The notes: generated by a model not told the origin, from the sequence alone. Numbered from the stretch's first letter, positions 10,401-18,039 are shown. The stretch: DNA of 64,000 bases from Campylobacterota bacterium (GCA_030152305.1 JASKOM010000002.1:124001-188000), one strand, 5' to 3'. Program-made: numbers and translations.

Positions 10401-11189
10401 TCGATAGAACGAGAACGAACAGAAAAAATAATCAAAAAAGTTCTTCGTGGTCGCGATATAAAAAGATATTCGTATGAATGGGCTGATTTGTGGATAATAA
10501 ATTTTCATAACAATCCACCTTTACAACTTGAAGATTATCCTGCGATAAAACAGCATTTTGATCAATTTTATAAACAATTGCATAAACGAACTGATCAAGG
10601 TGCGACACCTTACAATTTGCGAAATTGTGCATATTTAAACGAGTTTGAAAAAGAAAAAATTATATATCCAAATATGGCTAAGAGTTTTGTAGCTATTTAC
10701 GACGAACAGCATTTTTTCACAAATCAGAAATGTTTTTTTATTACTGGAACAAACTTAAAATATTTAACTGCTTTGTTAAACTCAAAAGGCAATTTTTTCT
10801 ATTTTAAACAAATAGGTGCTACTCTTGGAGCAACAGGTTATGAAATGTCAAAAATATTTGTTGAACAACTTCCAATTCCAAAACCAACAGAAAAAAGTGA
10901 AAAAGTTTTAACGACTCTTGTCGAATATGTGCTTTTTGCAAAAGAAAATAAAATGCAACAAGAAAGTGAATATGCTGAAAATGTAATTGATATCGTTGTG
11001 TTTGGTTTATATTTCGAAGAAAACATGAAAAAAGCAGATTGTTATATTTTGGATTATTTATTCGAACATATGCCAAACTCTCAAGATAATTTATACGAAT
11101 TTCTGTTAAACGATACGAAAATAAAACGAAGCTTGATTGATTCATATATTCTTGTTGATGAGGTCAAATTAATCAACCAAAAAACATAA
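7485..11189 (+). CDS. Type IIG restriction-modification enzyme (Eco57I-like, single chain)
   Basis: This 1234-residue protein combines cleavage, adenine methylation and target recognition. An N-terminal PD-(D/E)XK-like site is suggested by KQIEVFIETK near residue 90. The SAM-binding motif DPAVGSGHILVSV is near residue 490. The catalytic motif IV, FDFVIANPPYIRQER, is near residue 767, so this is a gamma-class N6-adenine methyltransferase. The C-terminal 350 residues, with GRDIKRYSYEWADLW and GATGYEMSKIFVEQLPIPKP, resemble a TaqI/Eco57I target-recognition domain. Length and order fit Type IIG enzymes. A GAGGA ribosome-binding site lies 6 bases before the ATG. It is flanked by XRE genes on both sides. 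It has no frameshift and looks intact. Confidence 0.93.
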   Translation: MIFKYISNRNFISPSYSASIISEARFYRFLIELKKYLNDIEKLENEEMGKTPLRNLIFSTGFNKYKIEPIKNSDLAIYEDRDDLDKKQIEVFIETKIPNSHEMIKDDDFKKKAFAQICFYADKEGTSSLKHLIVTDYKNLYIFKSFDIKRLTSSATFPKYNKKAKTEDIYLDILNWLDNLLDFKLEYTKVDFSKFEIEKIKELEENIYSKDERIFNLRRELTGIYKLLSPQNLLELNFGKDMNSLDDGFYRELLYIFGVEEREDSDGILKILRKFEHERSSGSILELTICENSNLDFEDVFELNIIWLNRILFLKLLEARLIFMHPNFKPFMNLNTIHTFRQLENLFFEVMAKEISERKDSLKIFENIPYMNSSLFNKKDIEIMFFGIKDLDSAVKIKTYQTSNIEQGEFTTLDYLFRFLNSYDFGSNKFDEIAPIDKTLIKSSVLGLIFEKVNGYKDGSHFTPSFITQKLAKDSLDNFFGNLEKIKILDPAVGSGHILVSVMNELVVRQATLEDEYGEQRIIKIENDEIFISDEVQYISNEKNIFPTEATRIQKKMFELKKRIIENNIFGVDINSKSVEIARLRLWIELLKWSFYSKKTGKFTVLPNLDINIKVGNSLVSRFALNENIAKIGKEKIAKLQELGHLYFQKSGIEKIDIEKEIKSIKNSFSDGLKNNDPDKKKIIELIENYLSIHGEFGIEHFYKNYTHGVLFIADRVGRNYKNDLKAILELHEKIDFLDKLPHSFEWRFEFPDVLNEHNDFVGFDFVIANPPYIRQERIKDLKPILEKKFKVYNGTADIYTYFFELGRNLLVQNGILSFIVSNKWTRAKYGENLRNMLLNETQILQYVEYNGIKVFDSATVDASIISFKKVDKVDKNLPFDYCTAKERKEERTEDFRYFDYKCIDFLMSDLSIDSFSFANQNELKIKKQIEKIGIPLKNWDIKINYGIKTGFNEAFIISTEQRNEILDKCTSSIERERTEKIIKKVLRGRDIKRYSYEWADLWIINFHNNPPLQLEDYPAIKQHFDQFYKQLHKRTDQGATPYNLRNCAYLNEFEKEKIIYPNMAKSFVAIYDEQHFFTNQKCFFITGTNLKYLTALLNSKGNFFYFKQIGATLGATGYEMSKIFVEQLPIPKPTEKSEKVLTTLVEYVLFAKENKMQQESEYAENVIDIVVFGLYFEENMKKADCYILDYLFEHMPNSQDNLYEFLLNDTKIKRSLIDSYILVDEVKLINQKT

Positions 11190-11235
11190 AAAACCTTTTG
11201 TCTTGTATTCCTGTCAATATCAAATTTGGCACGGA

Positions 11236-11255
11236 AATAATAAAATTACGAAAAA
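11236..11255 (+). promoter_or_regulatory. Conserved 20-bp upstream element, copy 4
   Basis: AATAATAAAATTACGAAAAA is the reverse complement of the element before the other XRE genes, with one difference. It lies 22 bases upstream of the ATG at 11278. A TATAAAT stretch immediately after it could be a -10 box. Confidence 0.55.
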
Positions 11256-11277
11256 TATAAATTTGGAGAAAAATAAA

Positions 11278-11568
11278 ATGGGACGAAAGCCTAAAAATCA
11301 AATTAATCAAACTCAAAATCAAAATACAGAAAATCAAGATCAACCAATTATCGAAGAAGAAAATCTTGTAAAAAAAACTTGCCGAGAATTGGGCATAACT
11401 CAAAAGGAATTAGCGGAAATTATGGGAATTCACGAAGGAACAATTAGAAACTGGAGTTCAAATGGTGATTTACCACAAAATGCTATTAATCATATGAATT
11501 TACTAATAAATTATAAACAAGAAACAAGTTTTAAAATAAAATTTAAAGAACTATTAAAAGCATTGTAA
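11278..11568 (+). CDS. Small XRE-family regulator with conserved N-terminus, copy 4
   Basis: This 96-residue protein starts MGRKPKNQINQTQNQNTENQ and shares the LVKKTCRELGITQKELAE block with the other copies. The recognition region differs (IMGIHEGTIRNWSSNGDLPQ). I used the ATG at 11278, which has GGAG upstream and matches the start of the paralogues; an upstream in-frame start at 11203 would place the conserved element inside the gene. It follows the Type IIG gene and precedes an antirepressor-like gene, on the same strand. Confidence 0.85.
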   Translation: MGRKPKNQINQTQNQNTENQDQPIIEEENLVKKTCRELGITQKELAEIMGIHEGTIRNWSSNGDLPQNAINHMNLLINYKQETSFKIKFKELLKAL

Positions 11569-11601
11569 ATTTAACTGTCGATAATTTCGATAGTTAAATT
11601 T
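11567..11601 (+). promoter_or_regulatory. Long inverted repeat after XRE copy 4
   Basis: Two 15-base arms (11567-11581 and 11587-11601) pair with a single G-T wobble. A second small dyad, ACAATTATTAATTGT, lies at 11609-11623, flanked by two TGTAATCTA direct repeats. There is no T-run, so an operator for the gene at 11671 is as likely as a terminator. This is inference from symmetry only. Confidence 0.45.
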
Positions 11602-11670
11602 GTAATCTACAATTATTAATTGTAATCTAAAATGATTAAATAGTATAATTAGCAAAAAAAAGAGAATAAC

Positions 11671-12378
11671 ATGATTATTAACTTTGCTAACAAAGATATT
11701 GAAATTATTCCAAGCCAAACTTTTGATTTTTTATTAACAAATAGAGAAGTTGCAAAAGGTTATGGAATAGACGAACGAGCGATCAGAGATCATAAATCTA
11801 ATCATCAAGAAGAATTGATAGAATCAAAGCATTTTATAAATGTAAATACTCACAATCAAAAAAACTTTGGAGTTATTTTACATCCGAAAGTTCGCAGTCA
11901 AACTTTTTGGACAAAAAAGGGAATTGTTCGATTGGGATTTTTTATAAAGTCAGAACGAGCAAAAGTATTTAGGCAATGGGTTGAAAATTTAACTGTTCTA
12001 CATGAACAATCTTTAGATATTACAGATATATTTTCCAAAACACAATATTCAGATTTAATGAGTAAACATATTTATGTTGTTCAAGTTTCAAATGGAGCAA
12101 TAAAAATAGGTATTTCCTCTGATACAAAACAGCGATTTTCTCAAATCGAAAGTAATTGCGGTTTTGATATTACAAAGCAATTTACTTCTGAACAAACTGC
12201 AAAAGCTTATAAAATTGAACAGTTTTTATTAGCATATTTTGACGATTATCGAATAAATGGTGAATGGCTAAAAAATATAACTTTTGAAAAAGTTGTTGAA
12301 AAACTAAAATCTGTTTTCGCAAAACATCATCCTGAAACAATTAAATTATCTTTTTTAGAAAAATTAAAATTAATTTGA
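11671..12378 (+). CDS. Antirepressor-like protein with T5orf172 (GIY-YIG-related) domain
   Basis: The N-terminal 110 residues (LLTNREVAKGYGIDERAIRD, GIVRLGFFIKSERAKVFRQW) look like a phage antirepressor/regulator DNA-binding domain. Residues about 128-205, with HIYVVQVSNGAIKIGISSDT and EQFLLAYFDDYRINGEWL, resemble the T5orf172/MUG113 domain, a GIY-YIG-related fold often joined to Bro-N or KilA-N domains. The gene lacks the C-terminal domain shared by its neighbours, but an orphan copy of that domain begins in another frame inside its last ten bases (12369-12509). The 3' end may therefore be a recombination junction. It lies 102 bases after the XRE gene, in the usual cassette order. Confidence 0.75.
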   Translation: MIINFANKDIEIIPSQTFDFLLTNREVAKGYGIDERAIRDHKSNHQEELIESKHFINVNTHNQKNFGVILHPKVRSQTFWTKKGIVRLGFFIKSERAKVFRQWVENLTVLHEQSLDITDIFSKTQYSDLMSKHIYVVQVSNGAIKIGISSDTKQRFSQIESNCGFDITKQFTSEQTAKAYKIEQFLLAYFDDYRINGEWLKNITFEKVVEKLKSVFAKHHPETIKLSFLEKLKLI

Positions 12379-12509
12379 TGTTGGCCCATAAAGGTTTTCA
12401 ACTTCGAGAAAATGGAGTTTGGAAAATGACCTCATCGGGGAATGAATTTGGGATTTTGATAATTGGAAAATATAATCAAATTAAATGGAAAATGAAAACG
12501 GTTTTGTAA
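12369..12509 (+). pseudogene. Orphan fragment of the shared antirepressor C-terminal domain
   Basis: In a frame different from the preceding gene, this stretch encodes INLMLAHKGFQLRENGVW, then KMTSSGNEFGILIIGKYNQI and a KWKMKTVL end with a TAA stop. This matches the last 46 residues of the Bro-N and KilA-N proteins at 5103 and 6275. It has no start of its own and overlaps the 3' end of the T5orf172 gene. It is best read as the remaining 3' end of a cassette whose variable part was replaced. Confidence 0.85.
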
Positions 12510-12660
12510 TTTGTAGGGAGCCACAATTCCGTGAAAAAAGAAAAGATCCCGAAATAAATTGCAGAATGACCACAACAACTTAGTCATTCCGTGCAACGAC
12601 ACGGGGTCGAATAAATAATTAATTTATAAAATGTTTGTTTTTGTGTAGATTTTTAATAGA
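12510..12660. other. Intergenic remnant region
   Basis: No gene is visible. The stretch holds a TTTGTAGGGA boundary remnant (about 12509-12519), a reversed half copy of the CCCGAAT/ATTTCGGG repeat (GATCCCGAAATAAATT, 12545-12560) and a small CGTGCAACGACACG dyad near 12590. It looks like decayed cassette-boundary DNA. Confidence 0.5.
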
Positions 12661-12665
12661 AAAAC

Positions 12666-12697
12666 ACCTCATCGACATAAATTTTTTACGATGAGGT
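12666..12697 (-). terminator. Intrinsic terminator of metY built from two inverted CGATGAGGT words
   Basis: ACCTCATCG (12666-12674) and CGATGAGGT (12689-12697) form a 9-bp stem with a 14-base loop. Read on the minus strand, the stem lies 14 bases after the metY stop and is followed by GTTTTTCT, a T-rich tail. The arms are exactly the dispersed word described elsewhere in this window. Inverted pairs of uptake signals acting as terminators are known in Neisseria and Haemophilus. Confidence 0.85.
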
Positions 12698-12711
12698 TTG
12701 AGATTTTAAAA

Positions 12712-13980
12712 TTAATTTAAAGCTGATTTTAAATCGTCTATTAAATCTTGACTATTTTCAAGTCCAATTGATAAACGAATTAAGCCTTTTGAAACACCAG
12801 CTTTTATCATTTCGTTTTCAGATAATTGTTGATGAGTTGTTGAAGCAGGATGAGTAATTATCGATTTGCTATCTCCGATATTTGCAACAAGTGAAAAAAT
12901 CTTCACTTTATTTACGATATCTTTTGCTTTTTCGTAACTTTCAACTTCAAAACTTAAAAGCCCACTTCCACCATTTTTTAAATATTTATCAGCTAATAAT
13001 TTATATTTTGAGCTTTTTAATTTTGGATAATTGACTTTTTTAACAAGTTCATGACTTTCGAGAAATTCAGCAATTTTGAGAGCATTTTCTGAATGTTGTT
13101 TCATTCGAAGCGATAAAGTTTCTAAACCTTGAATAAATAGCCATGAATTAAAAGGACTTAAAACTGAACCTGTATCTCGCAAAAGAGACATTCGTGTTCT
13201 AAAAGTAAATAAAATTCCATCGACTGGCGGATTTGAATAAACAAGACCGTGATAACTCGAATCAGGATTATTAAATTGCGGATATTTATAATTATCTTTT
13301 ATTTTTTTGACGAGATTCGGTCGTTCGACAATAATTCCACCGATTGCTAAACCTTGACCTGTTGCATATTTACTTGCCGAATGAATAACGACATCAACAC
13401 CGAAATCAATCGGATTGCATAAAATTGGAGTTGCAACAGTGTTATCAACTATCGTAATAATATTATTTTGATCAGCGATCTTTACGATTTCTTCGATATC
13501 TGAAAGAGCAATACTTGGATTTGAAAGAGTTTCAAAAAATATAGCTTTTGTTTTGTCGTCGATTAAATTTAAAATTTCATCTGGATTATTAATATTAAAA
13601 TATTTAACATGAATACCGAGTCTTTTTAAAGTGTGTGTGAATAATGTAATCGTTCCGCCGTAAAGTTGAGCCGAACTAATAATATTATCACCTGATTCAG
13701 CAACATTTAATATCGAATTAAAAATTGCACTCATTCCACTTGAAACTGCTAAAGCTCCACTGCCATTTTCAAGTTGAGCAAATCTTTTTTCAAAAATTGC
13801 TGTTGTTGGATTTCCAACTCGTGTATAAACATTGTCAGTTCCTTGTTGCAAATTAAAACTACTTGCTGCAAAATCAGCTGTGCCAAAATCGTAAGCCGTA
13901 GTTTGATAAATTGGAACTGCCATTGTTCTTTGAGAATCTTTTACATATCCAGAATGGATCGCTAATGTCTCTTTTTGCAT
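12712..13980 (-). CDS. metY: O-acetylhomoserine sulfhydrylase (PLP enzyme)
   Basis: This 422-residue cytoplasmic enzyme belongs to the Cys/Met metabolism PLP family and probably makes homocysteine (or methionine precursors) from O-acetylhomoserine and sulfide. The family start is visible in TLAIHSGYVKDSQRTMAVPI and QTTAYDF, the cofactor lysine in VIHSASKYATGQG, and the 'SNPSIALSDI' region that binds PLP phosphate. The length fits MetY (about 425) better than the shorter cystathionine synthases (about 380). It is the last gene of a minus-strand group with fabI, the epimerase and the MORN-type gene, and ends at the terminator at 12666-12697. Confidence 0.92.
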   Translation of the reverse strand: MQKETLAIHSGYVKDSQRTMAVPIYQTTAYDFGTADFAASSFNLQQGTDNVYTRVGNPTTAIFEKRFAQLENGSGALAVSSGMSAIFNSILNVAESGDNIISSAQLYGGTITLFTHTLKRLGIHVKYFNINNPDEILNLIDDKTKAIFFETLSNPSIALSDIEEIVKIADQNNIITIVDNTVATPILCNPIDFGVDVVIHSASKYATGQGLAIGGIIVERPNLVKKIKDNYKYPQFNNPDSSYHGLVYSNPPVDGILFTFRTRMSLLRDTGSVLSPFNSWLFIQGLETLSLRMKQHSENALKIAEFLESHELVKKVNYPKLKSSKYKLLADKYLKNGGSGLLSFEVESYEKAKDIVNKVKIFSLVANIGDSKSIITHPASTTHQQLSENEMIKAGVSKGLIRLSIGLENSQDLIDDLKSALN

Positions 13981-14002
13981 TTTTGAAAAGCCTTATAATT
14001 TG

Positions 14003-14596
14003 TTAATATTGTTTAAAAAAAGTTTTAACAGCTCGTCCATTTCGATATTCTATTTCGGATTGAATTCTGCCGTCATATGAAAATATTTTTTCCATGCCAT
14101 CTTTTCGACCATCTCGATAACTTGTTTCAGATTTTAATTTACCATCTGAATAAAATAATTTTTCCATACCATCTTTTCGACCGTATCGATAACCGACTTC
14201 GGATTTTAATTTGCCATCTGAATAAAATATTTTTTCTGTGCCATCTTTTTGACCATTTAAATAATTAACTTCAGATTTCATTCGACCATCGCGATAAAAC
14301 TTTGTTTCGATACCATTTCGTCGGCTATCAGAAGAACCAGAATCTTCAACAACATTTTCTTCTTTTTCTTCTTTTTTTCGTTGAAAAATAGGATCATCTG
14401 AAAAATATTCGTTTTCATCTACCTCATCATTTTTGACAGCATAAAATTTTTTATTTTCTTTTTCACTGGAAACTTTATTTTTGTCAATCTTTTGTTGAAA
14501 AAAATCATCATCTTGTTCGAAATTGCCATTTGCACTTAAATTTATACTTAACAAATTAGTAGCCACCATCATATTAATTAAAATTTTATTGTTCAT
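14003..14596 (-). CDS. Secreted MORN-variant repeat protein
   Basis: A signal peptide covers about residues 1-22 (MNNKILINMMVATNLLSINL). A charged linker follows, and then residues about 95-195 carry four repeats of the MORN_2/YwqK type, such as KFYRDGRMKSEVNYLNGQKDG and the closely similar FYSDGKLKSEVGYRYGRKDG. These roughly 23-residue beta-hairpin repeats occur in many bacterial proteins, including a group labelled YwqK-family antitoxins, but their role is mostly unknown. The repeats are near-identical in DNA, so the copy number may vary. It is in a minus-strand row with metY 22 bases downstream. I infer an envelope or periplasmic location and no specific function. Confidence 0.75.
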   Translation of the reverse strand: MNNKILINMMVATNLLSINLSANGNFEQDDDFFQQKIDKNKVSSEKENKKFYAVKNDEVDENEYFSDDPIFQRKKEEKEENVVEDSGSSDSRRNGIETKFYRDGRMKSEVNYLNGQKDGTEKIFYSDGKLKSEVGYRYGRKDGMEKLFYSDGKLKSETSYRDGRKDGMEKIFSYDGRIQSEIEYRNGRAVKTFFKQY

Positions 14597-14621
14597 TATT
14601 TTACACCTAATAATTTTATAT

Positions 14622-15476
14622 TTAAACTAAATTTTTTATAGTTTCGTATATATTATTAAATTTGAATTTAAATCCACTATTTAATAATTTTTGAGGAATC
14701 ATTTTTTGACCATCAGTTAAAACTTTTGCACCATCACCATAAATTAAATTTAAAATAAATTCTGGAACTGGAAAAATAGTTGGTCGATGAAGAGCTTTGC
14801 CAAGAGCATGAGTTAAACCTAAATTAGTTGTTGGTTGCGGAGATCCTAAATTAAATACACCTTTTAAATCATTTTTAGCGATGAGGTGCAAATATGCATT
14901 AACTAGATCGTTAATATGTATAAAACTAACATATTGATTTCCACTGCCAATTTTACCACCAAGTCCCAATTTAAAAGGCAAAAGCATTTTTTCTAAAGCA
15001 CCGCCATTTTTACCAAGAACAATTCCAAACCTAAAAACGACTGTTCTTATATTTAATTCTTCAGCTTTTAAGGCTTCAGTTTCCCAATCGATACATAATT
15101 GCGATAAAAAATCTTTTGAATAATTTTTATCTTCTTCGCTATATATGCCTTTGTTATCATAAATGCCAACAGCTGAAGTCGAGAAAAATATTTTTGGTTT
15201 GTTTTGCATTTTTTTAAATAAATTAACTAATCTATTCGTTAGATCAATTCGAGAAGTTCGCAAACTTTGTTTATATTTATTTGTCCATCGTCCAATAATT
15301 GGAGTTCCAGCCAAATTAATAACGATATCAGCTTCTAATTTTTTTATTAAAAAGTCATCGTTTTGAGCAGTATCTCGACGATCAATTTTAACAACGATAT
15401 TATTTTTATCTTTTTCAAGTTCTCGAGAAATTGCTTGACCAACAAAACCGTTGCCACCGACTATTGCAATTTTCAT
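14622..15476 (-). CDS. NAD-dependent epimerase-like protein (TIGR01777/YfcH family)
   Basis: The Rossmann start MKIAIVGGNGFVGQAISREL holds the GxxGxxG dinucleotide-binding motif. The middle part has RIDLTNRLVNLF and FFSTSAVGIYD, and the C-terminus has the DUF1731-type helix IFPVPEFILNLIYGDGAKVL. At 284 residues it fits the SDR subfamily represented by E. coli YfcH and plant SULA. The biochemical role of that subfamily is poorly defined. The gene directly follows fabI with no gap (ATG adjacent to the fabI stop), so the two are co-transcribed. Confidence 0.85.
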   Translation of the reverse strand: MKIAIVGGNGFVGQAISRELEKDKNNIVVKIDRRDTAQNDDFLIKKLEADIVINLAGTPIIGRWTNKYKQSLRTSRIDLTNRLVNLFKKMQNKPKIFFSTSAVGIYDNKGIYSEEDKNYSKDFLSQLCIDWETEALKAEELNIRTVVFRFGIVLGKNGGALEKMLLPFKLGLGGKIGSGNQYVSFIHINDLVNAYLHLIAKNDLKGVFNLGSPQPTTNLGLTHALGKALHRPTIFPVPEFILNLIYGDGAKVLTDGQKMIPQKLLNSGFKFKFNNIYETIKNLV

Positions 15477-16265
15477 TTAATCTCCAACTGTTGCATCTTT
15501 TGGCATACCGATAATATTATAACCGCTATCAACATAATGAGTTTCACCTGTTACACCACGAGACAAATCGCTAACTAAATATAAAGCTGAACCGCCAACA
15601 TCTTCGATCGAAACATTTCGTCTTAACGGTGAATGTCGTTCATTCCATTTTAATAAATTTCTAAAATCATCAATTCCACTTGCTGCCAAAGTTTTAATTG
15701 GACCAGCACTAAGAGCATTAACTCGAATATTTCTCGAACCTAAATCAACGGCTAAATATCTAACAGTTGCTTGAAGTGCTGATTTTGCGATTCCCATGAC
15801 ATTATAATTTGGAACATATTTATCACCGCCGAAATAACTCAAAGTAATTATCGAGCCACCATCATTCATAATTGGCGACAATCTTTGAACAATGCCGATT
15901 AAACTATAAACAGAAACATCCATAGCAACTAAAAAGTCTTCTCGTGTTGTATTAATCGTATCGCCAGACAAAGCTCGTTTTGGAGCAAAAGCAATCGAAT
16001 GAACAATAAAATCTATTTTGCCCATTTCATTTTCTACTCGCTCTTTTAATAAATCCATGTCTTCGATATTCATAACATCCAACGGTATAACTTTTTTACT
16101 ACCAAGTTCTTCAGCAATTGGTTCAACCCGTTTTTTTATCGATTCATTTAAATAAGTAAAAACAAGTTCAGCACCTTGTTCTTTACAAGCAACAGCAATA
16201 CCATAAGCGATAGAATGCTTATTTGCTAGTCCTATAATTAATCCTGTTTTTCCATTAAGTAACAT
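15477..16265 (-). CDS. fabI: Enoyl-[acyl-carrier-protein] reductase (NADH)
   Basis: FabI performs the last reduction step of each fatty-acid elongation cycle. The 262-residue protein shows the family-specific start GLIIGLANKHSIAYGIAVAC, the SYFGGDKYVPNYNVMGIAKS block with the catalytic Tyr-x6-Lys pair (Y in 'NYNVMGIAK'), and RVNALSAGPIKTLAASGI. These distinguish it from FabG-type reductases. AAAGGAG lies 6 bases before the ATG. It is the first gene of the minus-strand group fabI, epimerase, MORN protein, metY and is divergent from rlmH. Confidence 0.97.
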   Translation of the reverse strand: MLLNGKTGLIIGLANKHSIAYGIAVACKEQGAELVFTYLNESIKKRVEPIAEELGSKKVIPLDVMNIEDMDLLKERVENEMGKIDFIVHSIAFAPKRALSGDTINTTREDFLVAMDVSVYSLIGIVQRLSPIMNDGGSIITLSYFGGDKYVPNYNVMGIAKSALQATVRYLAVDLGSRNIRVNALSAGPIKTLAASGIDDFRNLLKWNERHSPLRRNVSIEDVGGSALYLVSDLSRGVTGETHYVDSGYNIIGMPKDATVGD

Positions 16266-16414
16266 TTATTGCTCCTTTGATAATTTAAATTTTATCGTAT
16301 TTCTTTTCACATGATTTCTTTTTATTAACTTATTTTAATTACAACTTAATAAAAAATATGTTGTAAAAAATTAATTCTTAACTGTAATTCCTAAAATAAA
16401 TATATAGAAAATGG

Positions 16415-16420
16415 TAGAAT
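16415..16420 (+). promoter_or_regulatory. Probable extended -10 box for rlmH
   Basis: TGGTAGAAT in the fabI-rlmH divergent region resembles an extended -10 hexamer (TAGAAT). There is no good -35 box, as is common in Campylobacterota promoters. It lies about 40 bases before the ATG I chose for rlmH. Confidence 0.45.
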
Positions 16421-16460
16421 AGCAATGAATCAACAAAGTTATACTAGAGAGAGTGTTGGA

Positions 16461-16934
16461 ATGAAGCGAATTAATATATATTGGATTGGTAAAAACGAAA
16501 AAGATGAATATTCGCCAATCGAAGATCATCTTTTAAAATTATCATCTAAGTTTTCTAAAATTGATCATATTGATATTTTCAATCGAGATATTATTAAACG
16601 ACAAAATATAGGCATTGCTTCTGATATTCGAGATAGTTATGGAGATGCTTTGAAATCTTATATTTCATCTAATGATGGCTCTTATTCGATTATTCTTGAT
16701 CCGTCTGGTGTTGAATTCTCAACTGAAAAATTTACCGATGAGGTTCGAGAACAGTCAAAAGTTAATTTTTTTATTGGTGGAGCTTATGGTTTTAATCCAA
16801 ACTTTTTAAAAAATGCTAATCGAGTCTTCAGTCTTTCTAAATTAACGATGAGCCATAAACTTGCAAAAGTTGTGTTACTTGAACAAATTTATCGAGCATT
16901 AACTATTATAAATAATCATCCATATCATAAATAA
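16461..16934 (+). CDS. rlmH: 23S rRNA pseudouridine1915 N3-methyltransferase
   Basis: RlmH is a SPOUT-class methyltransferase that modifies pseudouridine 1915 in helix 69 of 23S rRNA on the 70S ribosome. The knotted SAM site is visible at FFIGGAYGF and LSKLTMSHKLAKVVLLEQIY, and the protein ends NNHPYHK, the usual C-terminus. I chose the ATG at 16461 (157 residues, the normal length) over the in-frame ATG at 16425. All seven arginines are encoded by CGA, a strong case of the codon bias seen across the window. It contains a CGATGAGGT word at 16736. Confidence 0.95.
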   Translation: MKRINIYWIGKNEKDEYSPIEDHLLKLSSKFSKIDHIDIFNRDIIKRQNIGIASDIRDSYGDALKSYISSNDGSYSIILDPSGVEFSTEKFTDEVREQSKVNFFIGGAYGFNPNFLKNANRVFSLSKLTMSHKLAKVVLLEQIYRALTIINNHPYHK

Positions 16935-17008
16935 AAATTTGTTTTATTTATCTCTCTTCAAATATATCTTTAGTTTTGCAAAATAAATTTAAAATTTAAG
17001 GATATTCT

Positions 17009-18037
17009 ATGAATATTAGAATGTATATTATAGGTGCAACACTTTTTTTAATTTTTGCGGGGTGGTTTGTTTTTGCTTTTATATCGCAAGGAGATATTCA
17101 ACCTATTGATTTAATCAATGGCTATTATATTCCAGAGATGCCTCTTGCAATAGCAATTCTTATTCCAACTACTATTCTTGCCCTTCTTTCTTTATTACAT
17201 ATGCTTTTTTATCGGGTTGTCGAATATATTCAAAATAAAAGTCGAAATTCTGATTTTAGAAAATTAGAAGGTGCTATTTTTATGAATCTCAAAGGTAAAG
17301 TTGATGATAAACCTCAATATACAACTAAACTTTATCGAGATATGGGAGAATTATTAAGTGTTTCTAAAATCGTATTAAATAATGGTGCTGAATTAAACGA
17401 TGGCAATAAATTTAAAAAAATCGTTGATAATATTAATGCTATAAAAAATGGTGCTGTTCTTCAATTAGATCACAGTGTCGGTTATCACATAAAAGAATTA
17501 AATTATTGGAACATGCTTCGAGAAGATTCTCATTCGGCTGAATCTATTTTAATGGAACGAGGTTTTTATAGCGATGAATTATATGCTCATGCATTTGCAC
17601 ATCTTTGCAAATTTGCAACTTATAGCACAATTCAAAGATATATGAGATGGTTTAATATCGAAGCATTATTTAGCATTTTACAAAGAGTTGATGCCGAAGT
17701 TGATGGTCTTGATTTAGGCAAAGGCGAAATTTTAGATTTAATTTCATCTGTTCCATTTAGTCGAGATAGTTATACAAGACTTGCAAAAACTATTAAATAT
17801 AGCAGTATGAGTCCAGATTTCCGACTTGAATTATTTAAACACCTCATCGAAAAATCAGACGAGGCAATCGAAGGATATTTATATACTTTATTAAATCTCG
17901 AAATGACAAAAGAGGCTGAAGAGACAATTCAAGAACATCAAGTCGAACATATCGATCATATAAAAGCATATATTACTCTTAAAAAACATTCGCCTAATTT
18001 ATTAGATTTAGATTATTTTTTTGATAGAAATAAATAA
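17009..18037 (+). CDS. Conserved membrane protein of unknown function
   Basis: I do not recognise this 342-residue protein. Two strong membrane spans are at about residues 5-27 (MYIIGATLFLIFAGWFVFAF) and 46-68 (LAIAILIPTTILALLSLLHM). The remaining 270 residues are soluble, mostly helical and rich in charged residues, probably cytoplasmic. It lies two bases before dusB and is likely co-transcribed with it. A GGATATTCT stretch precedes the ATG. The gene looks intact and has ordinary codon use for this window. Confidence 0.8.
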   Translation: MNIRMYIIGATLFLIFAGWFVFAFISQGDIQPIDLINGYYIPEMPLAIAILIPTTILALLSLLHMLFYRVVEYIQNKSRNSDFRKLEGAIFMNLKGKVDDKPQYTTKLYRDMGELLSVSKIVLNNGAELNDGNKFKKIVDNINAIKNGAVLQLDHSVGYHIKELNYWNMLREDSHSAESILMERGFYSDELYAHAFAHLCKFATYSTIQRYMRWFNIEALFSILQRVDAEVDGLDLGKGEILDLISSVPFSRDSYTRLAKTIKYSSMSPDFRLELFKHLIEKSDEAIEGYLYTLLNLEMTKEAEETIQEHQVEHIDHIKAYITLKKHSPNLLDLDYFFDRNK

Positions 18038-18039
18038 AA

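Noticed and set aside
5033-12509. A complete prophage
   Set aside because: KilA-N, Bro-N, Rha and XRE genes are phage-type regulators, but no integrase, capsid, tail, terminase or lysis gene is visible.
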